Shown here in pieces: positions 10,615 through 18,132 of a DNA stretch of 64,000 nucleotides. The DNA lies in contig NZ_JAAXPS010000003.1 in the NCBI RefSeq assembly GCF_012396555.1, positions 186,001-250,000 of the forward strand, read 5' to 3'. Both the position numbers and the translations under genes were made by a program. Each line of letters begins with the position of its first letter. Within the stretch, counting starts at the first letter, position 1. A model generated the notes under the pieces. The model was not told where the DNA came from. It made no database searches and saw nothing but the letters and a program-made list of their open reading frames with translations. Source of the DNA: Facklamia miroungae (GTDB lineage: Bacteria > Bacillota > Bacilli > Lactobacillales > Aerococcaceae).

Positions 10615-11906
10615 TGTTCACATTTATTAAGACTGCTTTTAGTTCGCGAGATGTTAGAAGAAGAATTCTTTTCACCTTGTTTATTTTAGCACTCTTTAGA
10701 TTAGGATCACATATTCCTATGCCCGGAGTAAATGCTAAAGTGTTAGACTCTTTAGCAAGCAATGGTCTCTTAGGCCTCTTAAACACTTTTGGTGGTGGAG
10801 CCCTAGGCCGGTACTCACTCTTTGCCATGGGTGTTTCGCCTTACATTACAGCTTCCATTATAGTCCAACTTTTACAAATGGATATTATTCCTAAGTTTAC
10901 AGAGTGGGCTAAACAAGGAGAAGTAGGTCGGCGTAAATTAAATCAATGGACCATTTATTTAGCTATAATGATTGGATACATTCAGTCGGCAGGTCTTTCA
11001 TATGGGTTAAACCAAATGTCAGGCCTTGGCTTAATTAAGGATCCACAGCCTTCAACTTATTTGACTATCGCTCTTGTTTTAACAGCAGGAAGTATGTTAT
11101 TAGTTTGGTTGGGAGAACAAATCACTCGTAAGGGAATAGGTAATGGTATTTCTATTCTGATCATGGCTGGGATACTTGCACAAGTTCCCCAAGAGATTGT
11201 TGCTTTTGTAAATACAATGTTAATCAATGCCGGTGATAAATTAGGAGTGAATATTTTAATTGGATTAGGAATTATTTTGGCTTTAATGATTATGACGACA
11301 ATTGTTGTTATTATGGAAAGAGCTCAACGTCGTATTCCGATCCATCATTCTAAAAAAGTATCTGGCGCGAGACACATGGCACACTTACCATTAAAAATTA
11401 ACTCAGCAGGAGTCATTCCAGTGATCTTCGCTACATCATTTTTAACAACACCTCAGACGATTATGGGACTTATTAATCCGAATCCTGATGGGGGAATGAT
11501 GGAATTCTTTAGTAAAGTGTTAAATATTCAGCATCCATATGGTGCGATATTTTATACAATTCTTTTAATCGCATTCACCTTCTTCTATTCCTTAATTCAA
11601 GTGAATCCTGAGAAGGTAGCTGAAAACTTGCAGAAACAAGCTGCTTATATTCCGAGTGTACGTCCTGGTAAAGATACTGAAGATTATATTACTCGTTTAA
11701 TTAATCGTTTGAGTGGGGTAGGCTCAATCTATCTGACAGTAATTGCCTTATTACCAATCGTTGTGAGTTTTATTTGGAAAGTACCTGCCAATATTGCTTT
11801 ATCAGGTACAAGTCTTTTAATTGTAGTTGGAGTTGCAATTGAAACTGCTAAGCAAATTGAAGGTCGTATGATTAAACGTCGTTATCAAGGTTTCTTGAAT
11901 TTATAA
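10614..11906 (+). CDS. secY: Protein translocase channel subunit SecY
   Basis: 430 residues with about ten membrane helices. Signatures are FRLGSHIPMPGVN near the N-terminus, MGVSPYITASIIVQLLQMD (plug and TM2 region), and the cytoplasmic loop MERAQRRIPIHHSKKVSGARH that contacts SecA and the ribosome. SecY is the central pore for secretion and membrane insertion, and would export the two LPxTG proteins and lipoproteins encoded here. It overlaps rplO by one base. Confidence 0.98.
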   Translation: MFTFIKTAFSSRDVRRRILFTLFILALFRLGSHIPMPGVNAKVLDSLASNGLLGLLNTFGGGALGRYSLFAMGVSPYITASIIVQLLQMDIIPKFTEWAKQGEVGRRKLNQWTIYLAIMIGYIQSAGLSYGLNQMSGLGLIKDPQPSTYLTIALVLTAGSMLLVWLGEQITRKGIGNGISILIMAGILAQVPQEIVAFVNTMLINAGDKLGVNILIGLGIILALMIMTTIVVIMERAQRRIPIHHSKKVSGARHMAHLPLKINSAGVIPVIFATSFLTTPQTIMGLINPNPDGGMMEFFSKVLNIQHPYGAIFYTILLIAFTFFYSLIQVNPEKVAENLQKQAAYIPSVRPGKDTEDYITRLINRLSGVGSIYLTVIALLPIVVSFIWKVPANIALSGTSLLIVVGVAIETAKQIEGRMIKRRYQGFLNL

Positions 11907-11941
11907 TTGCTTAATCGACAAATATAAAGGATGGTTAATGA

Positions 11942-12595
11942 ATGAATATATTATTGATGGGTTTACCTGGGGCGGGTAAAGGAACTCAAAGTGAACAAAT
12001 TACTCAAGATTATCCGGTTGTCCATATTGCTACTGGCGATATATTCAGACAAGCGATCAAAGATGAAACGCCACTTGGTTTAGAGGCTAAGTCTTACACC
12101 GACAATGGCAATCTCGTTCCAGATGAAATAACAAACGGACTTGTAAAAGAGCGTTTAAAACAAGATGATGTAAAAGAATATGGGTTTATGTTGGATGGTT
12201 ATCCAAGAACCTTACAACAAGCCCGCGCTTTAAGCGACAATTTGGAAAGCCTCGATTCTTCAATCGATGCTGTTATATATATTGATGTGGATCCAGAAGT
12301 TCTTAAAGAACGTCTAAGCGGAAGAATTATCTGTGGATCCTGTGGAGCAAGCTATCACAAGATCTATAATCCGCCAAAAGTAGAGAACACATGTGATTCA
12401 TGTGGCGCTCATGACTTCTATCAACGTGAAGATGATAAACCTGAAAAAGTTGCTCATCGTATTAATCTCCAAATGGAATCGATTCAACCGATTCTAGCAT
12501 ATTACGAAGAACTTGGATTGTTGCACAGAGTGAGTGGAGAAAATTCAATCGATCAAGTTTATAGCAAAATTCAAGAAGTATTAAGCAAATTATAA
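11942..12595 (+). CDS. adk: Adenylate kinase, zinc-binding type
   Basis: 217 residues; catalyses AMP + ATP = 2 ADP. The P-loop is GLPGAGKGT (residues 7-15) and the AMP-binding DGYPRT follows near residue 85. The LID domain has four cysteines in a zinc ribbon (CGSC at 131-134, CDSC at 151-154), the Gram-positive form. It lies 35 nt after secY in the conserved secY-adk-infA order. Its AMP substrate pool is shared with the polyphosphate:AMP phosphotransferase at 24540. Confidence 0.98.
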   Translation: MNILLMGLPGAGKGTQSEQITQDYPVVHIATGDIFRQAIKDETPLGLEAKSYTDNGNLVPDEITNGLVKERLKQDDVKEYGFMLDGYPRTLQQARALSDNLESLDSSIDAVIYIDVDPEVLKERLSGRIICGSCGASYHKIYNPPKVENTCDSCGAHDFYQREDDKPEKVAHRINLQMESIQPILAYYEELGLLHRVSGENSIDQVYSKIQEVLSKL

Positions 12596-12620
12596 GACTT
12601 CGTCCATAGGAGGTAAGTGA

Positions 12621-12976
<356 letters not shown>

Positions 12977-12998
12977 TAATTAAGAAGGAGGAAATTGC

Positions 12999-13352
12999 AT
13001 GGCTCGTATTGCAGGAGTAGATATTCCCCGCGAAAAACGTGTAGTCATTTCTTTAACATATATCTTCGGAATCGGCAGCACTACAGCTAAGAAAATTTTG
13101 GCTGAGGCAAATGTATCAGAAGATACACGTGTAAAAGACTTAACTAACGATGAATTAGATCGAATTCGTGAAATTATTGATAAGATTCGTGTTGAAGGAG
13201 ACTTACGTCGTGAAGTAAGCATGAACATCAAACGACTTCAAGATATTGGTTCATTAAGAGGTATACGTCATCGTCGTAATTTACCTGTACGCGGACAAAA
13301 TACTAAGAATAACGCCCGTACACGTAAAGGACCTAAGAAACCAATTAGATAG
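12999..13352 (+). CDS. rpsM: Small ribosomal subunit protein uS13
   Basis: 117 residues. The body is typical: [14 protein letters not shown], the helix-turn [14 protein letters not shown], and [26 protein letters not shown]. The C-terminal tail, which contacts P-site tRNA and is usually about 121 residues long in bacilli ending in a lysine run, here ends KGPKKPIR. I see no sign of a frameshift; the tail appears naturally short. AAGGAGG precedes the ATG. Confidence 0.97.
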   Translation: MARIAGVDIPREKRVVISLTYIFGIGSTTAKKILAEANVSEDTRVKDLTNDELDRIREIIDKIRVEGDLRREVSMNIKRLQDIGSLRGIRHRRNLPVRGQNTKNNARTRKGPKKPIR

Positions 13353-13377
13353 ATTTTAATAAAGGAGGTTATAATTC

Positions 13378-13770
13378 ATGGCAAAACAACAAGCACGTAG
13401 AGGTCGTCGTCGTGTTAAAAAGAATATTGAAAAAGGAATAGCTCATATTCGTTCAACTTTTAATAATACGATCGTGATGATCACTGATGTGAATGGAAAT
13501 GCTGTTTCTTGGTCATCAGCAGGATCTTTAGGATTCCGTGGCTCAAAGAAAGCAACTCCGTTTGCAGCTCAAATGGCATCTGAGGTTGCAGCAAAAGGTG
13601 CAATGGATCATGGCATGAAGACAGTTGAAGTTACTGTTAAAGGCCCAGGATCAGGTCGTGAGTCTGCAATCCGTTCTTTACAAGCAACAGGATTAGATGT
13701 TACAGCTATTCGTGATGTTACACCAATTCCACACAACGGATGCCGTCCACCAAAACGTCGCCGTGTTTAA
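13378..13770 (+). CDS. rpsK: Small ribosomal subunit protein uS11
   Basis: 130 residues. Typical motifs are [30 protein letters not shown] and the C-terminal [19 protein letters not shown]11 sits on the 30S platform near the mRNA exit. AAAGGAGG lies upstream. The gap to rpoA (73 nt) is the longest inside the operon and holds an inverted repeat. Confidence 0.98.
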   Translation: MAKQQARRGRRRVKKNIEKGIAHIRSTFNNTIVMITDVNGNAVSWSSAGSLGFRGSKKATPFAAQMASEVAAKGAMDHGMKTVEVTVKGPGSGRESAIRSLQATGLDVTAIRDVTPIPHNGCRPPKRRRV

Positions 13771-13809
13771 TGATAATTGTGTAGAATCAGATTAGAAACG
13801 AAATTATCA
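13771..13809 (+). repeat. Inverted repeat between rpsK and rpoA
   Basis: TGATAATT (13771-13778) and AATTATCA (13802-13809) are perfect complements, 23 nt apart, directly after the rpsK stop codon. No T-tract follows, so it is not a standard terminator. It may stabilise or process the mRNA between the two genes. Confidence 0.5.
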
Positions 13810-13843
13810 TCGCGACAGACGTTTTGAAAGGGGCAAATAATCG

Positions 13844-14788
13844 ATGATCGAAATTGAAAAACCAGATATTAGAACGATTGAAATCAGTGACGATGCTAAA
13901 TATGGTAAAATTGTCGTTGAGCCACTTGAACGTGGTTATGGAACAACCCTTGGAAATTCATTACGTAGAATTTTGTTATCTTCATTACCAGGATCAGCGA
14001 TTACGAGTGTTCAAATTGAAGGTGTAGTACATGAGTTTGCTACCATTAAAGGGGTAGTTGAGGATGTACCAACGATTATCCTACATCTGAAGGAAGTAGC
14101 CTTTAACACACATACGGAAGATGATAAGGTAATTGAATTAAATGTTGCAGGTCCTAAAACAGTAACCGCAGCAGATATTATTCATGATAATGAAATAGAA
14201 ATCTTAAATCCTGACTTATATATTTGCACACTAGCAGAAGGCGCACAATTAAACATGCAAATGAATGTAGCAAACGGTCGTGGATTTGTTCGAAGTGAAC
14301 ACAATAAGCGAGAGGATACACCAATTGGTGTATTACCGATTGATTCGATCTACACTCCAATCAAAAAAGTCAACTACCAAGTTGAAAACACTCGGATTGG
14401 ACAGCGGAATATTTATGATAAGTTAACACTGGATATATGGACCGATGGTTCTATTAGTCCAGAAAAAGCTTTAAGTTTAGCTGCAAAAATTTTAACTGAG
14501 CACTTAAATATTTTTGTAGATTTGAATGATGAAGCACGTAATACTGAAATTATGGTCGAAAAAGAAGAAGCAGAAAAAGAAAAAGTGTTGGTCATGACGA
14601 TCGAAGAGTTAGATCTATCTGTTCGTTCTTATAATTGTCTGAAACGTGCTGGAATTAATACAATTCAAGAGCTAACTAATAAATCAGAAGCTGAAATGAT
14701 GAAGGTTCGTAATCTTGGACGTAAGTCATTAGATGAAGTTAAAAACAAATTAGCTGGTTTAGAATTAAGCTTACGCGAAGAAGATTAG
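13844..14788 (+). CDS. rpoA: RNA polymerase alpha subunit
   Basis: 314 residues. The N-terminal assembly domain includes [25 protein letters not shown], and the C-terminal DNA-binding domain includes [22 protein letters not shown] and [19 protein letters not shown]. The acidic, lysine-rich linker between domains is at roughly residues 225-245. It lies between rpsK and rplQ as in all Firmicutes alpha operons. AAAGGGG lies 9 nt before the ATG. Confidence 0.98.
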   Translation: MIEIEKPDIRTIEISDDAKYGKIVVEPLERGYGTTLGNSLRRILLSSLPGSAITSVQIEGVVHEFATIKGVVEDVPTIILHLKEVAFNTHTEDDKVIELNVAGPKTVTAADIIHDNEIEILNPDLYICTLAEGAQLNMQMNVANGRGFVRSEHNKREDTPIGVLPIDSIYTPIKKVNYQVENTRIGQRNIYDKLTLDIWTDGSISPEKALSLAAKILTEHLNIFVDLNDEARNTEIMVEKEEAEKEKVLVMTIEELDLSVRSYNCLKRAGINTIQELTNKSEAEMMKVRNLGRKSLDEVKNKLAGLELSLREED

Positions 14789-14811
14789 TAGAGAGTAAAG
14801 GAGGAAACTGA

Positions 14812-15192
14812 ATGTCATATCGTAAACTGGGTCGTACGAGTGCACAACGTAAGGCTTTACTACGTGATCTAACAACTGATGTAATTATCAACGAACGTAT
14901 TGAAACAACGGAAGCACGTGCAAAAGAAGTCCGTAAAACGGTTGATAAAATGATCACATTAGGCAAAAAAGGTGATTTAGCTTCACGTCGTCGTGCAGCA
15001 GCATTCTTACGCAGAGAAATTGCGGATGCTCGCATCGAAGGTGATGAAGTGGTAGTTGAGAGTGTTTTAAATCGTGTATTCGATACTTATGCAGAACGTT
15101 ACGCTGAACGTAATGGTGGATACACACGTATCCTTAAGAAAGGTCCTCGTCGTGGAGACGGAGCACCTATGGTTATCTTAGAATTAGTTTAA
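14812..15192 (+). CDS. rplQ: Large ribosomal subunit protein bL17
   Basis: 126 residues, last gene of the super-operon. It begins [20 protein letters not shown], with the central basic [12 protein letters not shown] segment and the C-terminal [29 protein letters not shown] precedes the ATG. A structured RNA element with a terminator follows 28 nt after the stop codon. Confidence 0.98.
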   Translation: MSYRKLGRTSAQRKALLRDLTTDVIINERIETTEARAKEVRKTVDKMITLGKKGDLASRRRAAAFLRREIADARIEGDEVVVESVLNRVFDTYAERYAERNGGYTRILKKGPRRGDGAPMVILELV

Positions 15193-15220
15193 GATTAATC
15201 ATTTCTTAAGTAGATTAATT

Positions 15221-15356
15221 CACTTTGATGATGGAGAGTGTTATGATTTCAAGAGATAATCGTGGAGTCTAGCTCTATAGCAACCAATTTAATTGGTGGA
15301 TTGAGATTAGTAAGATACTAATCTCAATCCTGCTATCATCTTAAAGTGTTTTTTTT
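15221..15356 (+). ncRNA. L17 downstream element-like 3' UTR RNA with terminator
   Basis: An outer stem pairs CACTTTGATGAT (15221-15232) with ATCATC-tt-AAAGTG (15335-15348), 12 bp with a 2-nt bulge, directly followed by eight T residues (15349-15356). Inside are a 14-bp perfect hairpin (15298-15311 with 15317-15330, loop AAGAT), a small ACCAA/TTGGT hairpin (15283-15297), and ATAGCA/TGCTAT (15277-15282 with 15331-15336), which competes with the base of the outer stem. The known L17 downstream element motif of lactic acid bacteria and Listeria sits at this place, after rplQ. The match is by position and general architecture; I cannot run a covariance model. It also terminates the operon. Confidence 0.75.
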
Positions 15357-15374
15357 ATACATAAAACTTGTATT

Positions 15375-15407
15375 AATAGTTAAGGAAAGCAAACGGCTTT
15401 AACTATT
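15375..15407 (+). repeat. Inverted repeat upstream of ecfA1
   Basis: AATAGTTAAGG (15375-15385) can pair with CTTTAACTATT (15397-15407): 11 bp including one G-U, with an 11-nt loop. It ends 30 nt before ecfA1 and lacks a T-tract. It could be an mRNA hairpin in the ecf leader or an operator. Confidence 0.5.
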
Positions 15408-15437
15408 ACGATAAGAATATATTTTGAGGAGAAAATA

Positions 15438-16277
15438 ATGAAAGAAGAAATTATCCGAATTGATTCAGTTTCTTTTCAATATCCCGGAGCAGAAAAAGAT
15501 GCTATCAGTGATGTTTCCTTAAGTATTAAAAAAGGAGAATGGATTGCATTAATTGGTCCAAATGGATCTGGCAAATCCACACTCTCCAAAACAATTAATG
15601 GACTTTTGGTCCCTTACAAAGGTGAAATATATGTTAAAGGGATGAAATTACAAGAGGAAACCGTTTGGGATGTTCGTCGAGCTGTAGGAATGGTCTTCCA
15701 AAACCCCGATAACCAATTTGTAGGGGCTACGGTAGAAGATGATGTAGCCTTTGGGCTTGAAAACAACGGTATTGACCGGGAAGAAATGAAAGTCCGTGTG
15801 ACTGAAGCGCTCGAACAAGTTCGTATGATTGATTTCTTAAAGAAAGAACCATCAAGATTGTCAGGAGGACAAAAGCAGAGGGTAGCCATCGCTGGTGTTA
15901 TCGCTTTGCGTCCAGATATCATTATTATGGATGAGTCCACAGCAATGTTAGACCCATTAGGTCGCAAAGAAGTCGTAGAAGTGGTTAGAGATATTAAGGA
16001 TAAATATGGCTTAACGGTTATTTCAATAACACACGATATTGATGAAGCGAGTTTGGCTGATCAGATTATTGTTCTAGAAGAGGGAAAAGTTATATATAAA
16101 GATACACCAGCTAATATTTTTTCTTTAGGATCGACACTGATTAAAATGGGACTTGATTTACCATTTGCTGAAAAATTACGTTTGCAGTTAAAAGATAAAG
16201 GAATCAACGTACCAAATCGTTACTTAACAGAGGAGGAAATGGCAGAATGGATATCTCAATCGTATTTGAACAAGTAG
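15438..16277 (+). CDS. ecfA1: ECF transporter ATPase EcfA1
   Basis: 279 residues; one of the two ATPases that power vitamin uptake by energy-coupling factor transporters. Walker A is GPNGSGKST (residues 40-48), the Q-loop NPDNQF follows near residue 91, the signature LSGGQKQR near residue 142, and Walker B is IIIMDESTAMLDPLG. The DEST form of Walker B is typical of EcfA1. GAGGAG precedes the ATG. The gene overlaps ecfA2 by 31 nt. The same three-gene module follows rplQ in many Firmicutes. Confidence 0.95.
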   Translation: MKEEIIRIDSVSFQYPGAEKDAISDVSLSIKKGEWIALIGPNGSGKSTLSKTINGLLVPYKGEIYVKGMKLQEETVWDVRRAVGMVFQNPDNQFVGATVEDDVAFGLENNGIDREEMKVRVTEALEQVRMIDFLKKEPSRLSGGQKQRVAIAGVIALRPDIIIMDESTAMLDPLGRKEVVEVVRDIKDKYGLTVISITHDIDEASLADQIIVLEEGKVIYKDTPANIFSLGSTLIKMGLDLPFAEKLRLQLKDKGINVPNRYLTEEEMAEWISQSYLNK

Positions 16278-17152
16278 ACTTTACCTATTCACCAGGCACT
16301 CCCTTTGAGGTTCCTGTTTTGAAAGGTATCGATTTAGAAATACCAGAAGGAGAAGTAACAGCCATTATTGGTCATACTGGATCGGGGAAATCGACTTTAA
16401 TTCAGCATTTAAATGTTTTATTAAAGCCAACCAAAGGCAAGTTAATTATCGACGGCCGTGAAATTACAGCAGAGTCAAAAGATAAAAATCTCAAAGCACT
16501 TAGAAAAAAGATAGGAGTTGTTTTCCAATTCCCCGAAACTCAGCTGTTTGAAGAAACTGTATTAAAAGATGTTATGTTTGGACCCCAAAACTTCGGCGTG
16601 TCAAAAGAAGAAGCAGAAAAAATTGCACGAGAAATGCTTACTCTAGTAGGAATTGATGAAGAGCTCTTTGAACGTTCGCCCTTTGATTTAAGTGGAGGCC
16701 AAATGCGCAGAGTGGCTATTGCAGGAGTACTTGCTTTGCAACCAGAGGTTTTGATTTTAGATGAGCCCACTGCTGGTCTAGATCCCCTTGGACAAATAAC
16801 TATGCTTGAAATGTTTATGCAATTACAAAAAGAACACCATCTTTCGCTTATATTAGTGACTCATCAAATGGACGATGTAGCTAAATATGCTGATAATGTT
16901 GTTGTTCTTGAAAAAGGACAAATTGTAAAACAAGGGTCACCTTCAGAAGTATTTTCTGATCCAAAATGGTTAAGAGAAAAACAACTAGGTCTTCCTCAAA
17001 CTTTAGCTTTTTTTGAGTTGCTTGATCAAAAAATACCAGAAAATATAATGCTTAAAATCAAACAATCACCACTAACGGTTGAAGAACTAACCGAAACACT
17101 CATTGAAATTAACCATCAACAAAAAGGTCGGGAGGTTAGTAGGAATGAATGA
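16247..17152 (+). CDS. ecfA2: ECF transporter ATPase EcfA2
   Basis: 301 residues; partner ATPase of EcfA1. Walker A is GHTGSGKST (about residues 44-52), Q-loop FPETQLFEETV, signature LSGGQMRR and Walker B LILDEPTAGLDPLG, followed by the switch histidine in VTHQMDD. The start ATG at 16247 lies behind AGGAGG located inside ecfA1. The last 8 nt overlap ecfT. Confidence 0.95.
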   Translation: MDISIVFEQVDFTYSPGTPFEVPVLKGIDLEIPEGEVTAIIGHTGSGKSTLIQHLNVLLKPTKGKLIIDGREITAESKDKNLKALRKKIGVVFQFPETQLFEETVLKDVMFGPQNFGVSKEEAEKIAREMLTLVGIDEELFERSPFDLSGGQMRRVAIAGVLALQPEVLILDEPTAGLDPLGQITMLEMFMQLQKEHHLSLILVTHQMDDVAKYADNVVVLEKGQIVKQGSPSEVFSDPKWLREKQLGLPQTLAFFELLDQKIPENIMLKIKQSPLTVEELTETLIEINHQQKGREVSRNE

Positions 17153-17948
17153 TAAAATTCTAATTGGCCGTTACATTCAAATAGACTCTTGGGTTCATTC
17201 GCTTGATCCGCGCACCAAATTGATTGCTACTTTTTATTTTATTCTGCTCGTATTCTTTGCAAATAATATACTAGGATATGGGACGCTATTTTTGGTACTT
17301 TTATTTGGCATCAAGTTGAGTCGCCTAGACCTTAAGTTTTTCTTCAAAGGCTTAAAACCGATGATTTGGATTATCCTTTTTACAGTTGTTTTTCAAATAC
17401 TGTTCACGTCAGGGGGGCAGACCTATTTCAATTGGGGCCCTATTTCAATCACTTCTTTGGGGTTATTGGGTGGTTTTTATATTTTTATGCGTCTTTTCTT
17501 AATTATAATGATGTCGACTATTCTGACTTTGACTACAGCTCCGCTTGAGTTGACAGATGGAATCGAACATCTTTTGCGACCATTGACGCATTTGGGTTTT
17601 CCATCCCATGAAGTGGCTTTGATGCTTTCGATTGCTTTGCGGTATGTTCCTACTCTTTTAGATGAGGCGCAAACGATTATGAATGCTCAGCGGTCGAGAG
17701 GGGTTGAATTTGATGAAGGTTCGATGATGGATCGGATGAAAGCGATTGTCCCGATTTTGGTTCCACTCTTCGTTTCAGCATTTAATCGGGCAGAAGAGTT
17801 AGCAACTGCAATGGAATCACGCGGTTACCATGGGGCTGAGGGCAGAACAAAATATCGCTATCTAGATTATGACCGTAATGATGTGATTGTTCTCTGTGTC
17901 ATGATTTTAATCACTATAATAATTATTGGAATTCGATTCTATTTTTAA
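17145..17948 (+). CDS. ecfT: ECF transporter transmembrane subunit EcfT
   Basis: 267 residues from the ATG at 17145 (MNDKILIGRYIQIDSWVHSL); an upstream start at 17103 lacks a ribosome site and does not match the family. It has several membrane helices and the two cytoplasmic coupling motifs with Ala-Arg/Arg-Gly pattern (AQRSRGVEF and AMESRGYHG) that dock onto EcfA1 and EcfA2. It scaffolds exchangeable S-components; one candidate starts at 63800. Confidence 0.94.
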   Translation: MNDKILIGRYIQIDSWVHSLDPRTKLIATFYFILLVFFANNILGYGTLFLVLLFGIKLSRLDLKFFFKGLKPMIWIILFTVVFQILFTSGGQTYFNWGPISITSLGLLGGFYIFMRLFLIIMMSTILTLTTAPLELTDGIEHLLRPLTHLGFPSHEVALMLSIALRYVPTLLDEAQTIMNAQRSRGVEFDEGSMMDRMKAIVPILVPLFVSAFNRAEELATAMESRGYHGAEGRTKYRYLDYDRNDVIVLCVMILITIIIIGIRFYF

Positions 17949-17962
17949 TAGTAATTTCACTC

Positions 17963-18005
17963 ACTTAAAGACCTCCTAAAGACTAACTTTAGGAGGTCTT
18001 TAAGT
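17963..18005 (+). terminator. Strong hairpin after ecfT
   Basis: A perfect 19-bp stem (17963-17981 with 17987-18005) with a 5-nt loop ACTAA. The stem includes CCTCCT and AGGAGG. There is no run of T after it, so it may act as an mRNA 3'-end stabiliser or a weak terminator. Confidence 0.6.
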
Positions 18006-18083
18006 TAAATGAGAGGTATTCCATTGTAAATTAATTAATGACTCATTTATTTTTCATTTTCACTATGAAATCGTTATCAAATC

Positions 18084-18092
18084 TGATAAAAT
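18084..18092 (+). promoter_or_regulatory. Possible extended -10 promoter for the wall-anchored protease
   Basis: TGATAAAAT fits an extended -10 element (TGn then TAAAAT at 18087-18092), 40 nt before the start codon. No good -35 box is visible 17 bp upstream. Confidence 0.35.
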
Positions 18093-18132
18093 CTTTCTAT
18101 GAGATTATGAAAACGTTTGAGGAGGATTTTTT

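Noticed and set aside
15614..15967. Minus-strand open frame inside ecfA1
   Set aside because: Shadow of ecfA1; no ribosome site or family resemblance.
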